Assembly (NCBI GenBank): GCA_937920085.1
Contig: CALETE010000010.1
Span: forward strand, 62,001-126,000
Direction: 5' to 3'
Length of the DNA: 64,000 bases
Origin: an uncultured Alphaproteobacteria bacterium
GTDB taxonomy: Bacteria > Pseudomonadota > Alphaproteobacteria > Caulobacterales > Caulobacteraceae
The notes under the pieces are model-generated. The model did no database searches, was not told the origin of the DNA, and saw only the letters and a list, made by a program, of their open reading frames with translations. This document shows positions 9,019 through 16,923 of this stretch, one piece after another. Numbering within the stretch: the first letter of the stretch is position 1; each line of letters starts with the position of its first letter. The position numbers were made by a program, and so were the translations under genes.

Positions 9019-9588
9019 CTAAAAGGCGAACCCGGCCGTAATTTCGTACCCACTCAAAATAGGTGGTGTGGCGTCGAATAACACCCGTCGGCCTATGCCA
9101 TCAGCGTTTCGGACATAAAGGCAGGCCTTGCCAACCGGGCCATCACGTTCGATCACGACCAACCGGCCGCCGAGCGCAAGCGCCTTCAGCCATGCCTCTG
9201 GCGCACGGCCGACGGCCCCCTCGACCACAACCAAGTCAAATTCCCCTGCGGGAACGGCGTTCAAATCCTCGCCATCGTAACGCACGACATCTGCGCCGAT
9301 GATCGCCAGGATCGCGGCGGCATAAGGTGCTGCGATGGCCAGCACCCTTTCCCCGGCCACGGGCTTGGCCGCCTGTAAGATTTTCGCGACATCGCGGGGC
9401 TTCAAGAGCACACGCCCAGGCGCATACTCCAAGGCTGCATCTGTGTAGGCGAGATAGGCCTTGCCAGCTGGCGCGAAGTCTTCCCGGGGCAGCGCCATCA
9501 TGGCGTCCTGAATCCGCAGGTCTGTGACGTCAGCGGTTCGAACCTGGCTTTCGACCATGTTGGAACGGGCGGCGGCGAGATCAGTCAT
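9019..9588 (-). CDS. Protein-L-isoaspartate O-methyltransferase-like protein with degenerate SAM site
   Basis: 189 aa. The N terminus resembles the PCMT family (NMVESQVRTADVTD, then MALPREDFAPAGKAYLAYTD), as does LLKPRDVAKILQA before the Rossmann fold. The SAM motif I, normally a glycine-rich VLxxGxGxGY, reads VLAIAAPYAAAILA (about 100-113) with all of its glycines lost. The protein is also shorter than typical PCMT (about 205-225 aa). PCMT repairs L-isoaspartyl residues in damaged proteins; this copy may have lost catalysis or changed role. It is the first gene of the minus-strand run leading to tolC. I infer non-catalytic status from motif loss only. Confidence 0.75.
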   Translation of the reverse strand: MTDLAAARSNMVESQVRTADVTDLRIQDAMMALPREDFAPAGKAYLAYTDAALEYAPGRVLLKPRDVAKILQAAKPVAGERVLAIAAPYAAAILAIIGADVVRYDGEDLNAVPAGEFDLVVVEGAVGRAPEAWLKALALGGRLVVIERDGPVGKACLYVRNADGIGRRVLFDATPPILSGYEITAGFAF

Positions 9589-9726
9589 GATTCTGGAAAA
9601 TCCCTCGGCGACTTTGGCCGCTTATAGGGCCGTCAATGCTAAGAAGGCAATGCAAAGGCGCGAAGGTGATTGCCGGTTTGATTTGGTTCTGTTAGCGATC
9701 GCGCCCTCTCGACGATGTCGAAACTT

Positions 9727-9800
9727 GGCCTGATGGCGGAGTGGTTACGCAGCGGACTGCAAATCCGTGCACCCCGGTTCGATTCCGGGTCAGGCCTCCA
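9727..9800 (+). tRNA. tRNA-Cys (anticodon GCA)
   Basis: A 74-base cloverleaf. The acceptor stem GGCCTGA pairs with TCAGGCC, followed by discriminator T and an encoded CCA. The anticodon loop CTGCAAA reads anticodon GCA, and the T arm contains GGTTCGATTCC. It lies between the divergent pcm-like gene and the plus-strand amidohydrolase group. Confidence 0.97.
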
Positions 9801-9845
9801 TAATTACCAGAGCGGAATAGCCCGCCAATTCGCGAGGCCCAGGAC

Positions 9846-10052
9846 ATGACGCTGTCGCAGCAACGTCGATTTACGACACCCGAACCTGACGAAACCCTGG
9901 AAGCCCTCGCGGCGAGGGCATGTCCTGATCTGGACCTCGAGCTCGCCATCGAGCGAATTCGGGGATGGAACCTGCACATCTTTCTAATGCGACGCCCCCG
10001 TGGGCTTTTGCTCGGCGGTGACGTGGTTTTCATTGAGCCACCCCTGGTATGA
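9846..10052 (+). CDS. Small hypothetical protein (68 aa)
   Basis: I do not recognise a family. The 68-aa product begins MTLSQQRRFTTPEPDETL, has a charged helical middle (ALAARACPDLDLELAIERI) and ends in a hydrophobic strand-like segment (GLLLGGDVVFIEPPLV). There is no signal peptide or transmembrane helix. Support for a real gene is positional: it starts 45 bases after tRNA-Cys, and its last codons overlap the next start by 4 bases (ATGA at 10049-10052), the usual sign of translational coupling. The next gene in turn abuts the D-aminoacylase homologue. No strong Shine-Dalgarno is visible, so the start is uncertain. Confidence 0.55.
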   Translation: MTLSQQRRFTTPEPDETLEALAARACPDLDLELAIERIRGWNLHIFLMRRPRGLLLGGDVVFIEPPLV

Positions 10053-10258
10053 GCGAAGCTGTCGTCCTCGCCGCAGATATCGCCGCAGGACACGATGGCG
10101 ACGCCGAACTTGTGGTGACAGTCCGTTACGAGAATGGTGTGGTCGGAGTTGTCAGCTTAGACGCCGACTGCGCCTTCGATATAATGCAGTCTTGCGGTGC
10201 TGCTAGTTCAGCTGACCTTGTGGGTCGGTCCTGGCATGAGGTTCTAAAGGGGGTTTGA
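10049..10258 (+). CDS. Small hypothetical protein (69 aa) coupled to the amidohydrolase
   Basis: I do not recognise a family. The 69-aa product starts within the ATGA overlap with the preceding small gene. Its TGA at 10256-10258 directly abuts the amidohydrolase ATG at 10259. The sequence alternates like a small beta-rich or alpha/beta domain (ELVVTVRYENGVVGVVSLD, then WHEVLKGV) and holds two cysteines (ADCAFD and QSCGAA). GGTTCTAAAGGGGGTTTGA at its end supplies the ribosome-binding site for the next gene. The compact three-gene arrangement suggests a shared role, but none can be assigned from sequence. Confidence 0.6.
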   Translation: MSEAVVLAADIAAGHDGDAELVVTVRYENGVVGVVSLDADCAFDIMQSCGAASSADLVGRSWHEVLKGV

Positions 10259-11926
10259 ATGTACGACATTCTGATCAAAAACGGGCTGGTCATCGATGGT
10301 GCTGGAACCAAAGCGGTCCTCAGCGATGTTGGCATCAAGGACGGCAAGATTCTCGCTATTGGAGAGAATTTGAAAGATGGCGGGCAGCAAGTGCTCGACG
10401 CCGCCGGGCTGGTGGTCTCCCCTGGTTTTATTGACCCGCACACGCATTTTGACGTGCAGCTTCTGTGGGACGGAGCGGCAAAGCCGGCCCTAGAGCATGG
10501 GGTGACCTCCATCATTCCTGGCAACTGCTCCCTCTCTCTTGCCCCCTTGAAGGCTGAAGATCGCAAGACGCTGATTGGCATGTTCCAGCAGATTGAAGAA
10601 CTGCCTCCTGCCGCCTTTACAGACGCCTTTGAATGGACCTGGGAAACCTTTTCTGACTACCGCGCCGCTATCGAAGGCGACTTGAGCGTGAATGTCGCCC
10701 CCCTCGTTGGCCACAGCGTCATTCGCCTTTGGGTCATGGGGGCAGACGCTCAGCAAAGGGCAGCACGGCCTGACGAAATCGAGGCTATGCAGGATCTCTT
10801 GAGAGATTGCTTGAATGCCGGGGCGGTTGGGCTTTCCACCAGCTTTGTGGATGTTGATGAAAATGCACGCCCTGTTCCCAGCCGCTTTGCACAATTCCAA
10901 GAGCTCGACGCCCTGTGCGCTGTGCTTGGGGAATTTGGCCGCATGTTACAGATCGTGCCTGAATTCTACGACACCGACATCACGATTGCCCGCATTGACC
11001 AGCTGGCTGAACTCTCGCTGAAGCACAAAATTCCGACGACGCTGTCCCCGGTTTTTGACAATCGACAATCACCAAACAATGTCCCAAGGACTCTTGCCCG
11101 CATAGAAGAGCAAACGGCCCGGGGTGCCCGTGTGTGGCCGCAGATGCAGACTAGGCCGATCGACATCAGCTTCTCCCTCTTGCGGCCAAGCCTGTTTTTC
11201 GCGCGCCTTCCCAGCTGGGTCAAAATTCTTCGCCTTCCGGTGACCGAGCGTATCTCGGCTCTGCGCGATCCGGCTACCGCCGACAAGCTGGTGGCGGATG
11301 TGGGCGAGGATGGCGGCGAGCGTCTGATGGGGCGGCTTATTGTTCGCGGTGGTGGCGAGGCTCCAGAGCATCTGGTAGGCCGCACCCTGGGCGACATAGC
11401 CGCAGAGCGCGGCGAGGTCCCGGCTAGGGCCCTCATCACCCTGTCCCTTGAGAATGACCTTGAAATCGCGTTTCTGGCGGCCAATGGAGGCCATGACTCA
11501 ACCGATCGCATCGGTCCGATGTTGGCCAATCCCTTAGTGCATATCGGTGCCAGTGACGGTGGTGCCCATCTGACCTCGTTCTCGACCTATGGGGATACGG
11601 GATATCTGTTCAGCGAATTCGTCCGAAAGTCTGGGGCCCTGACCTTGGAGCACGCCGTTCAAAAGATCACCTCTGAGCCTGCAGAAATTTGGGGCCTCAA
11701 GGATCGCGGCATGCTGAAGACCGGCTATGCAGCCGATGTCGTGATCTTTGATCCCTCGACCATCGACCGCGGTATCGAGCGTCCCGTCTTCGATATGCCC
11801 GGTGGCGGCATGCGTTATGTCCGCGACTCCATCGGGGTCGACACTGTGCTGGTCAATGGGCAGATTGCCTGGGCAAAGGGTGCTTATACAAACGCTCAGA
11901 CCGGACAGATTTGCGCACTGGCCTAG
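10259..11926 (+). CDS. N-acyl-D-amino-acid deacylase family amidohydrolase
   Basis: 555 aa. The N terminus is a small beta domain (MYDILIKNGLVIDGAG) followed by a TIM-barrel metal site starting PGFIDPHTHFD (His61 and His63). Further family features are GNCSLSLAP (about 90-98), HIGASDGGAHL in the C-terminal half and the return to the beta domain (GYAADVVIFDPSTI). The family (D-aminoacylase, D-glutamate deacylase and related imide or dipeptide hydrolases) removes N-acyl groups from D-amino acids. The exact substrate is unknown. An AAAGGGGG motif lies about 9 nt before the ATG. It is the last of three tightly coupled genes and converges on a DUF3617 gene with a 7-base gap. Confidence 0.88.
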   Translation: MYDILIKNGLVIDGAGTKAVLSDVGIKDGKILAIGENLKDGGQQVLDAAGLVVSPGFIDPHTHFDVQLLWDGAAKPALEHGVTSIIPGNCSLSLAPLKAEDRKTLIGMFQQIEELPPAAFTDAFEWTWETFSDYRAAIEGDLSVNVAPLVGHSVIRLWVMGADAQQRAARPDEIEAMQDLLRDCLNAGAVGLSTSFVDVDENARPVPSRFAQFQELDALCAVLGEFGRMLQIVPEFYDTDITIARIDQLAELSLKHKIPTTLSPVFDNRQSPNNVPRTLARIEEQTARGARVWPQMQTRPIDISFSLLRPSLFFARLPSWVKILRLPVTERISALRDPATADKLVADVGEDGGERLMGRLIVRGGGEAPEHLVGRTLGDIAAERGEVPARALITLSLENDLEIAFLAANGGHDSTDRIGPMLANPLVHIGASDGGAHLTSFSTYGDTGYLFSEFVRKSGALTLEHAVQKITSEPAEIWGLKDRGMLKTGYAADVVIFDPSTIDRGIERPVFDMPGGGMRYVRDSIGVDTVLVNGQIAWAKGAYTNAQTGQICALA

Positions 11927-11933
11927 GTCGATT

Positions 11934-12428
11934 TTAGTCAGGGGTATTGCTCGACCCGAGCGCCAGCTTGGCTTCATCAGACCGAAGCGCATCTGCAGGA
12001 CAGGTGTCACCCAGGCGCTTTGCCTCGGTGGTCGCCTTTCCCGACAGCGGAATGCCGCCAATCTTGGTAGAAATCGACATCACCAACTTAAACGTGGTGG
12101 GTGAATAGGTTCCCTGGGCGGTGACATATGCCACCTGCCCCTTCTTTGTCGCGCAACTCCCCTTCAGGCGAATGCGACCATCTGCCGTCGATCTGGTCGG
12201 GTAGGTGCAATCATAATGGCGATTGCTGGGCCCGTTGAGGAACTTATTGATTTCAGAAGTCACCAGGCAGCGGTGTTCAACCTTCTTTGCAGAGAAGAGC
12301 AAGGTGGCGACTTCGCCCACCTCCCAATAGCCCGGCTTCGGCTTTCCATCCGGCGCACTGGCGGCAAGTGCTGGGGCTGCCACCAAGGCCGTCAGGGCCG
12401 CCCAGACCGCCGCATGCATCTTGGCCAT
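11934..12428 (-). CDS. DUF3617 domain secreted protein
   Basis: 164 aa from the ATG at 12426-12428, which has AAGGAG 9 nt upstream and starts a signal peptide (MAKMHAAVWAALTALVAAPALA). The mature part has the DUF3617 pattern: PGYWEVGEVATLLFSAKKVEHRCLV near its start, two later cysteines (HYDCTYP and KGSCATKKGQ) and a closing C (GDTCPAD), likely forming disulfides in the periplasm. The molecular function of this family is not known to me. It converges on the amidohydrolase gene and diverges from the glycosyltransferase gene across 126 bases. Confidence 0.82.
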   Translation of the reverse strand: MAKMHAAVWAALTALVAAPALAASAPDGKPKPGYWEVGEVATLLFSAKKVEHRCLVTSEINKFLNGPSNRHYDCTYPTRSTADGRIRLKGSCATKKGQVAYVTAQGTYSPTTFKLVMSISTKIGGIPLSGKATTEAKRLGDTCPADALRSDEAKLALGSSNTPD

Positions 12429-12554
12429 CTCAGTCTTCTCCTTAGCATCTCGTCGCAGAGATAAGCGTCTCATGCTCACCTTGCCGCTAACCCATGTCCA
12501 AGGTGTGGCGTCAAGCCGACCGGCCTTGTAAACCCAATCCATCAGGAGATTCCT

Positions 12555-13682
12555 TTGGCCAAGCCCGCTCAGATTCAAACTCCGCCTGCAGACCGGCTGG
12601 AATTGACCATCGTCGTGCCAACCTTCAACGAGCGCGCCAATGTCGCAAAGCTGGTGAGCAAGGTCGATGCCGTGCTGGCTGGAACGCATTGGCAGATTAT
12701 TTTTGTCGATGACAATTCACCCGATGGAACCGCCGCAGAGGTCAAGTCGATCGCTGCCGGAGACCCTCGGGTACAGTGCCTCCACAGGATGGGCCGTCGG
12801 GGCCTGGCTGGGGCCGTGATCGAGGGGATACTTGCCAGCGCGGCGCCCTTCGTTGCTGTTATGGATGGTGATCTTCAACACGATGAACGGCTCTTGCCAA
12901 AGATGCTGGCCGCCCTTCAGCAAGATCAGACCGATCTGGTCGTCGGCAGTCGCTATGTAGGTGGTGAAGATGCCGATGCCTCGGCCCTTGGTGCCACCCG
13001 TGAGGCCGGCAGCCGGTTCGCCAATTGGCTTGGCCAGAAGGTTCTAAAGGTTCAACTCAGTGACCCGATGAGCGGCTTCTTCATGATCCGCCGGGATAAG
13101 GTGGACAGTGTGGCCCCAAAGCTGGCGACCGACGGGTTCAAAGTCCTTTTCGATATCGTCGCCTGCCAGCCCGCGCCACTTCGGATCCTGGAGCTGCCTT
13201 ACACCTTCCGAGCCCGGGAGGCCGGTGACTCCAAACTCGATAACGGCGTTGTGGTCCAATATCTCGGACTGCTGACTGCAAAACTGACCGGTGACGCGAT
13301 TTCACCCCGTTTCCTAATGTTCGCCCTCGTGGGGGCCAGCGGGGTTGTCGTGAACCTCGTCATTCTCAAGGCCTTGCTCAATGCGGGCTTTGCCTCGCAA
13401 AACCTCTTCGCCTATGCTCAGGGCATAGCAGCCCTCGGCGCGATGACTTCTAACTATCTGATCAATAACGCAATTACATACAGAGATCGTAGTAAGCGCG
13501 GTTTCGACTTGATCATCGGATATTTCAAGTTCTGCATTCTCTGTAGTGTGCCCCTCGCAGCAAATGTTGCAGTCGCGACATTGGTCTATCAACATGGCGC
13601 CGCTTGGATGGCTGCCGGCATTGCTGGGGCGATTGTCGCTGCAGCCTGGAACTATGTGACGACATCCAAGGCGGTATGGTGA
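12555..13682 (+). CDS. Family 2 glycosyltransferase fused to a GtrA membrane domain
   Basis: 375 aa, starting at TTG (12555) with AGGAG 6 nt upstream. Residues 16-245 are a GT-A fold of the dolichyl/polyprenyl-phosphate mannose synthase type: VPTFNERANV, VDDNSPDGT (51-59) and MDGDLQHD (103-110, metal/nucleotide site). Residues about 250-375 contain four hydrophobic helices of the GtrA family, as in polyprenol-phosphate sugar synthases that make the lipid-linked donor at the inner membrane. It overlaps the next gene (a GT39-type transferase) by 7 bases. The natural reading is that this enzyme makes the polyprenyl-phosphate sugar and the next one transfers it on the periplasmic side. Confidence 0.92.
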   Translation: MAKPAQIQTPPADRLELTIVVPTFNERANVAKLVSKVDAVLAGTHWQIIFVDDNSPDGTAAEVKSIAAGDPRVQCLHRMGRRGLAGAVIEGILASAAPFVAVMDGDLQHDERLLPKMLAALQQDQTDLVVGSRYVGGEDADASALGATREAGSRFANWLGQKVLKVQLSDPMSGFFMIRRDKVDSVAPKLATDGFKVLFDIVACQPAPLRILELPYTFRAREAGDSKLDNGVVVQYLGLLTAKLTGDAISPRFLMFALVGASGVVVNLVILKALLNAGFASQNLFAYAQGIAALGAMTSNYLINNAITYRDRSKRGFDLIIGYFKFCILCSVPLAANVAVATLVYQHGAAWMAAGIAGAIVAAAWNYVTTSKAVW

Positions 13683-15169
13683 CGTCGGAAACTTGGAAGT
13701 CCTACTGGAAGCTGGGCGCATTCGTTCTTGCGGTGACGGCCGTGCGGCTGGCAGCTGCGGCGATCATCCCGCTCTCAGAAGATGAAGCCTATTATCGGCT
13801 CTGGGCACAGCACCTTCGCTTTGGTTATTTCGATCACCCCCCCATGGTGGCCTGGTGGATTTCCGCCGGTCAGGCCTTAGCCGGGCCGACGCCTTTAGGG
13901 GTCCGACTCCTGCCGGTTTTAGGTGCAGGAGTGGCTTCAATCCTCGTCGCAGCGATTGCCCGCGATCTTGGGGCCTCCCCCACCACCGCCTTTCGGGCCT
14001 CGGTCTGGTATAATGCCACAACAACGATAGGCGTTGGCGGCATACTGGCCACTCCCGATGCCCCGGCGACGCTTTTCTGGGTCTTGGTCCTTTGGGCGCT
14101 TGGGCGTGTCCGCGCGGGGCATAGGCCTCAATGGTGGCTCATCGCAGGACTTGCCGCTGGTCTTGCCTGCATATCCAAATATTCAGCGCTCTTTCTCGCC
14201 CCAGGCGTCTTTTTGTGGCTCATCAGTTCGGCAAATGGCTGGAAAGCCCTACGAAATCCTTGGCCTTGGCTCGCGGCCTTGATTGCGGGTGCTGTGTTCT
14301 CAACCAACGTGATGTGGAATGCACAGCATCATTGGCTGACCATGGAAAAGCAATTTGGCAGGGTTGCCCCAGAAGGCTTGAACCCTAAGCATCTGGTCGA
14401 CTTCGCGATGACCCAGGTCTTCTTGCTAAATCCATTGATCGCGATGCTCGCGGCCCGCGCCATCCCACTTGCCTGGAAGGACCGCTCAGGCCCCCTCGCC
14501 CTCCCCCTGCTGACCAGCTTGCCGTTTGCAGCCTATCTGCTCATCCATGCCCTGCATGACCGTGTTCAGGCCCACTGGCCTGTGCCCTTGTTTGCGGGGT
14601 TGGTCATCACTGCAGCTATGCTTTCAGAGCAGGACTCACAATCTGTCCGCGCCAAGGCACTGAGGGCCCTAGCGATCGGCAGCGGCTATCTGGTCAGCCT
14701 GGGTCTCTTAGCTTTTATCGCGTTTGGATCGCTTCCCGCGCTCGGGCGAAAAGACCCCGTGCTGACCTTAAGGGACTGGCCGGGCTTTGCCCGCCAGATA
14801 GAAGCCCGTCGCCAGGATGTTGGGGCGGGATGGATCGGGACGGTAGCCTATGGAACCGCCGCCCAGTTGGCCAATACTGAGGTCATAGGAGCCCCGCTGC
14901 TTCAGGTTATCGAGCGGGATCGATACCTAGACCCAGAGCCACGCCGTCCAGACCAGAGCGAGCCCGGCCTAATCGTGGACCTAGACCGCAGGGTGGAGGC
15001 CAAAGATCTTGCGACATGCTTTGCCCATGTCGAGGCCTTGTCTCAGGTCATTCGTGGCGCGAGCGCACAGCATGGCGTCAGGTATGATGTCTTCCTCGTG
15101 TCGTCCCCGAAGGTGAACCTCATAGATCGCGGCTGTCCAAACGACCTGGGTAAGAAGCCCCGGAAATAA
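13676..15169 (+). CDS. GT39/ArnT-like membrane glycosyltransferase
   Basis: 497 aa from ATG 13676, which overlaps the end of the upstream gene (ATGGTGA); an earlier in-frame start would overlap it by a further 72 bases. The motif SEDEAYY at 34-40 and FDHPP at 52-56 are the acidic luminal-loop signature of the PMT/ArnT superfamily. About ten hydrophobic helices follow, then a soluble C-terminal domain from about residue 360. These enzymes use polyprenyl-phosphate sugars to glycosylate lipids or proteins in the periplasm. Pairing with the GT2-GtrA synthase just upstream supports that. The acceptor (lipid A, a polysaccharide or a protein) is unknown. Confidence 0.88.
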   Translation: MVTSETWKSYWKLGAFVLAVTAVRLAAAAIIPLSEDEAYYRLWAQHLRFGYFDHPPMVAWWISAGQALAGPTPLGVRLLPVLGAGVASILVAAIARDLGASPTTAFRASVWYNATTTIGVGGILATPDAPATLFWVLVLWALGRVRAGHRPQWWLIAGLAAGLACISKYSALFLAPGVFLWLISSANGWKALRNPWPWLAALIAGAVFSTNVMWNAQHHWLTMEKQFGRVAPEGLNPKHLVDFAMTQVFLLNPLIAMLAARAIPLAWKDRSGPLALPLLTSLPFAAYLLIHALHDRVQAHWPVPLFAGLVITAAMLSEQDSQSVRAKALRALAIGSGYLVSLGLLAFIAFGSLPALGRKDPVLTLRDWPGFARQIEARRQDVGAGWIGTVAYGTAAQLANTEVIGAPLLQVIERDRYLDPEPRRPDQSEPGLIVDLDRRVEAKDLATCFAHVEALSQVIRGASAQHGVRYDVFLVSSPKVNLIDRGCPNDLGKKPRK

Positions 15170-15324
15170 GCCGCCGAAACGTCCCCCGCGGGCGAGGTAG
15201 ACGCGAATACGTCTGCGACATATTGCCACACAACACCGACGTGAGTCATTATAGAGCGAATCAGGCGTGACGCTCTCTGGCGTGACCCCCAAGCTCCCGC
15301 TGACCCGCATTTTTGGGGATCTCC

Positions 15325-16446
15325 GTGTCGACCAAAAACTCGCGCGCTGTAAGAGACTTAGCGGCCCTGCAAAAGACCGCGTCGACCAGTCGTGTGCTCA
15401 ATCTCCTCGGGATCCGCAACAATCACAGCGATGATCCCGACTACGCCCCCAAGCCGTTTTTTCTCAATCCAACCCTGAATGAAAGCCTGGTGGTCAAACA
15501 CAAGGTTCGGCCTGACGAGCTATACGTATTCAAGGGCAATAAGCCCGTTGCTACTAAGATTATAATTCCATTCGAAAAAACTGATCTCAATCTTGGTGGA
15601 CGCTCTTTATTTGTCGGCCAGACCGGCTGGTTAGACATGCTGCAGTATTTTGCACGTGATGGTCAGGACTTTTCCAGGGACATATTGCTTCTTGAAACCT
15701 TAGATGAACTTCCCTCACTAGATCCATTTATTCTTAGAGAACATCTGCGTCGGCGTGGATTTGAAATTGCATCCTGTTATTTCGGAATATCTGAGGCCGA
15801 TATGTCGCGTATGCAGAACTATGTTGGCGGGCAGATCCAACAACTGATCGCCATGGCCTTCCCTAGCGGGTTCAGCTCAGGCACTGAGAAACTTGCGATC
15901 GCGCTATTGGCAAATAATATTGATGAAGTCTTAGAGCCCCTAAGACATGTCATGCGCCTAGATCCAGATACATTCCGAGAAGGATTGTTCAGCTGGAAAG
16001 GATTTCTTTATTATAAGTGGTCTCTGAGTGACATGATCCCAAAACTGGCCAGTGTCATCAAGGATTTGCCAAATATTCAACCCTCTGGTCGCGGAAGCTT
16101 TGATCAACTTAGATATATTGAGCAAGCGCGCGGCAGAATTATCAAGGCGATCCGGAAAAAGAGTGCTGAAATTACGGGCTCGCTCAAGGTCTATGATGAT
16201 GCCTATCGCGAACTTACGGAAAACGGCAAACCCTTAGCCTTCCGGGACTTTTTGATGAATGCGCCCAGCATGTTCCTGGTCTTGGGAGAAGGCATTGGTG
16301 TGGTGGCCCACATTGCAAGCTTCTGGCGTTATCGCTTCCCCAATCCAGGGGACCTGCAGGCTTCAGCTGACGAAATTGCTGATATCCTCCAGGATTTTGA
16401 AGCGAGCTTGAGCACCACTGAAGCTAGCGTCTGGGGCAAAGAATAG
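15325..16446 (+). CDS. Protein of unknown function, AT-rich relative to neighbours
   Basis: I do not recognise the family. 373 aa from GTG at 15325 (GGGGA lies 5 nt upstream; an in-frame TTG four codons earlier is the alternative). It has no signal peptide or transmembrane helix. Features are a basic N terminus (MSTKNSRAVRDLAALQKT), a middle with an RRRGFEIASCYFGIS segment, a helical stretch rich in R/K (QARGRIIKAIRKKS) and an acidic C-terminal helix. Codon use differs from its neighbours: many ATA, TTA, AGA and ATT codons and visibly lower GC (for example 15541-15600). It follows the two glycosyltransferases after 155 bases. The composition suggests transfer or relaxed selection. Confidence 0.75.
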   Translation: MSTKNSRAVRDLAALQKTASTSRVLNLLGIRNNHSDDPDYAPKPFFLNPTLNESLVVKHKVRPDELYVFKGNKPVATKIIIPFEKTDLNLGGRSLFVGQTGWLDMLQYFARDGQDFSRDILLLETLDELPSLDPFILREHLRRRGFEIASCYFGISEADMSRMQNYVGGQIQQLIAMAFPSGFSSGTEKLAIALLANNIDEVLEPLRHVMRLDPDTFREGLFSWKGFLYYKWSLSDMIPKLASVIKDLPNIQPSGRGSFDQLRYIEQARGRIIKAIRKKSAEITGSLKVYDDAYRELTENGKPLAFRDFLMNAPSMFLVLGEGIGVVAHIASFWRYRFPNPGDLQASADEIADILQDFEASLSTTEASVWGKE

Positions 16447-16464
16447 GAATATGGCAACCGGAAG

Positions 16465-16503
16465 CTAGGTGTGGGTTGGCCTGTGAGCCGCGCCCACACC
16501 TAG
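16465..16503. terminator. Long hairpin between convergent genes
   Basis: CTAGGTGTGGG (16465-16475) pairs perfectly with CCCACACCTAG (16493-16503), and a short GGC/GCC stem lies inside the loop. It sits between the stop of the unknown gene (16446) and the stop of the cytochrome gene (16512). No U tract follows on either strand, so it is a terminator-like or mRNA-end-protecting structure rather than a classical intrinsic terminator. Confidence 0.5.
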
Positions 16504-16511
16504 AAAACGCT

Positions 16512-16913
16512 TCAGTGCGCCAAAAGTGACGCCTTGGCATTATCCCGACGCCCCGTACTGCGCATGGCAGCGATTTGGGTAGGCTGCACTGGGCCGGCCT
16601 TATTTCCCCAGGCGCCCCGCACATAGGTCAAGACGGTCGCGATCTCCAAATCCGAGAGTTCGCTCGCGAAAGATGGCATACCACCCCGCCCCTTTAAGAC
16701 CCGGGTAATCGGCTCCTTCGGATCGCCTTGGGCCACCTTACTGCCCTTTAGAGCCGGAAAGGCCCCGGCGACGCCGACACCATTTGGCTGGTGACATGTA
16801 GCGCAATTATCCATGAACAGGGACTGCCCCCCGGCCGCGAAGGCGGCGACCGGAGTCGCCGCCAGTACAAGTCCAAACGCCCCAACTGCGAGGCGCGAAA
16901 CAATCGACACCAT
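16512..16913 (-). CDS. Small periplasmic c-type cytochrome
   Basis: 133 aa from the ATG at 16911-16913, where a signal peptide starts (MVSIVSRLAVGAFGLVLAATPVAAFA). The single haem site is CATCH (Cys37, Cys40, His41), and the probable sixth ligand is Met79 in GGMPSFA, typical of class I cytochromes c. It begins 10 bases after the stop of the flavin amine oxidase gene, with AAGGGGAGG between, so the two form an operon. It probably accepts electrons from that oxidoreductase and passes them to a terminal oxidase, which would make the pair a dehydrogenase rather than an oxygen-consuming oxidase. The last 30 residues are basic and probably disordered. Confidence 0.9.
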   Translation of the reverse strand: MVSIVSRLAVGAFGLVLAATPVAAFAAGGQSLFMDNCATCHQPNGVGVAGAFPALKGSKVAQGDPKEPITRVLKGRGGMPSFASELSDLEIATVLTYVRGAWGNKAGPVQPTQIAAMRSTGRRDNAKASLLAH

Positions 16914-16923
16914 GTCCCTCCCC

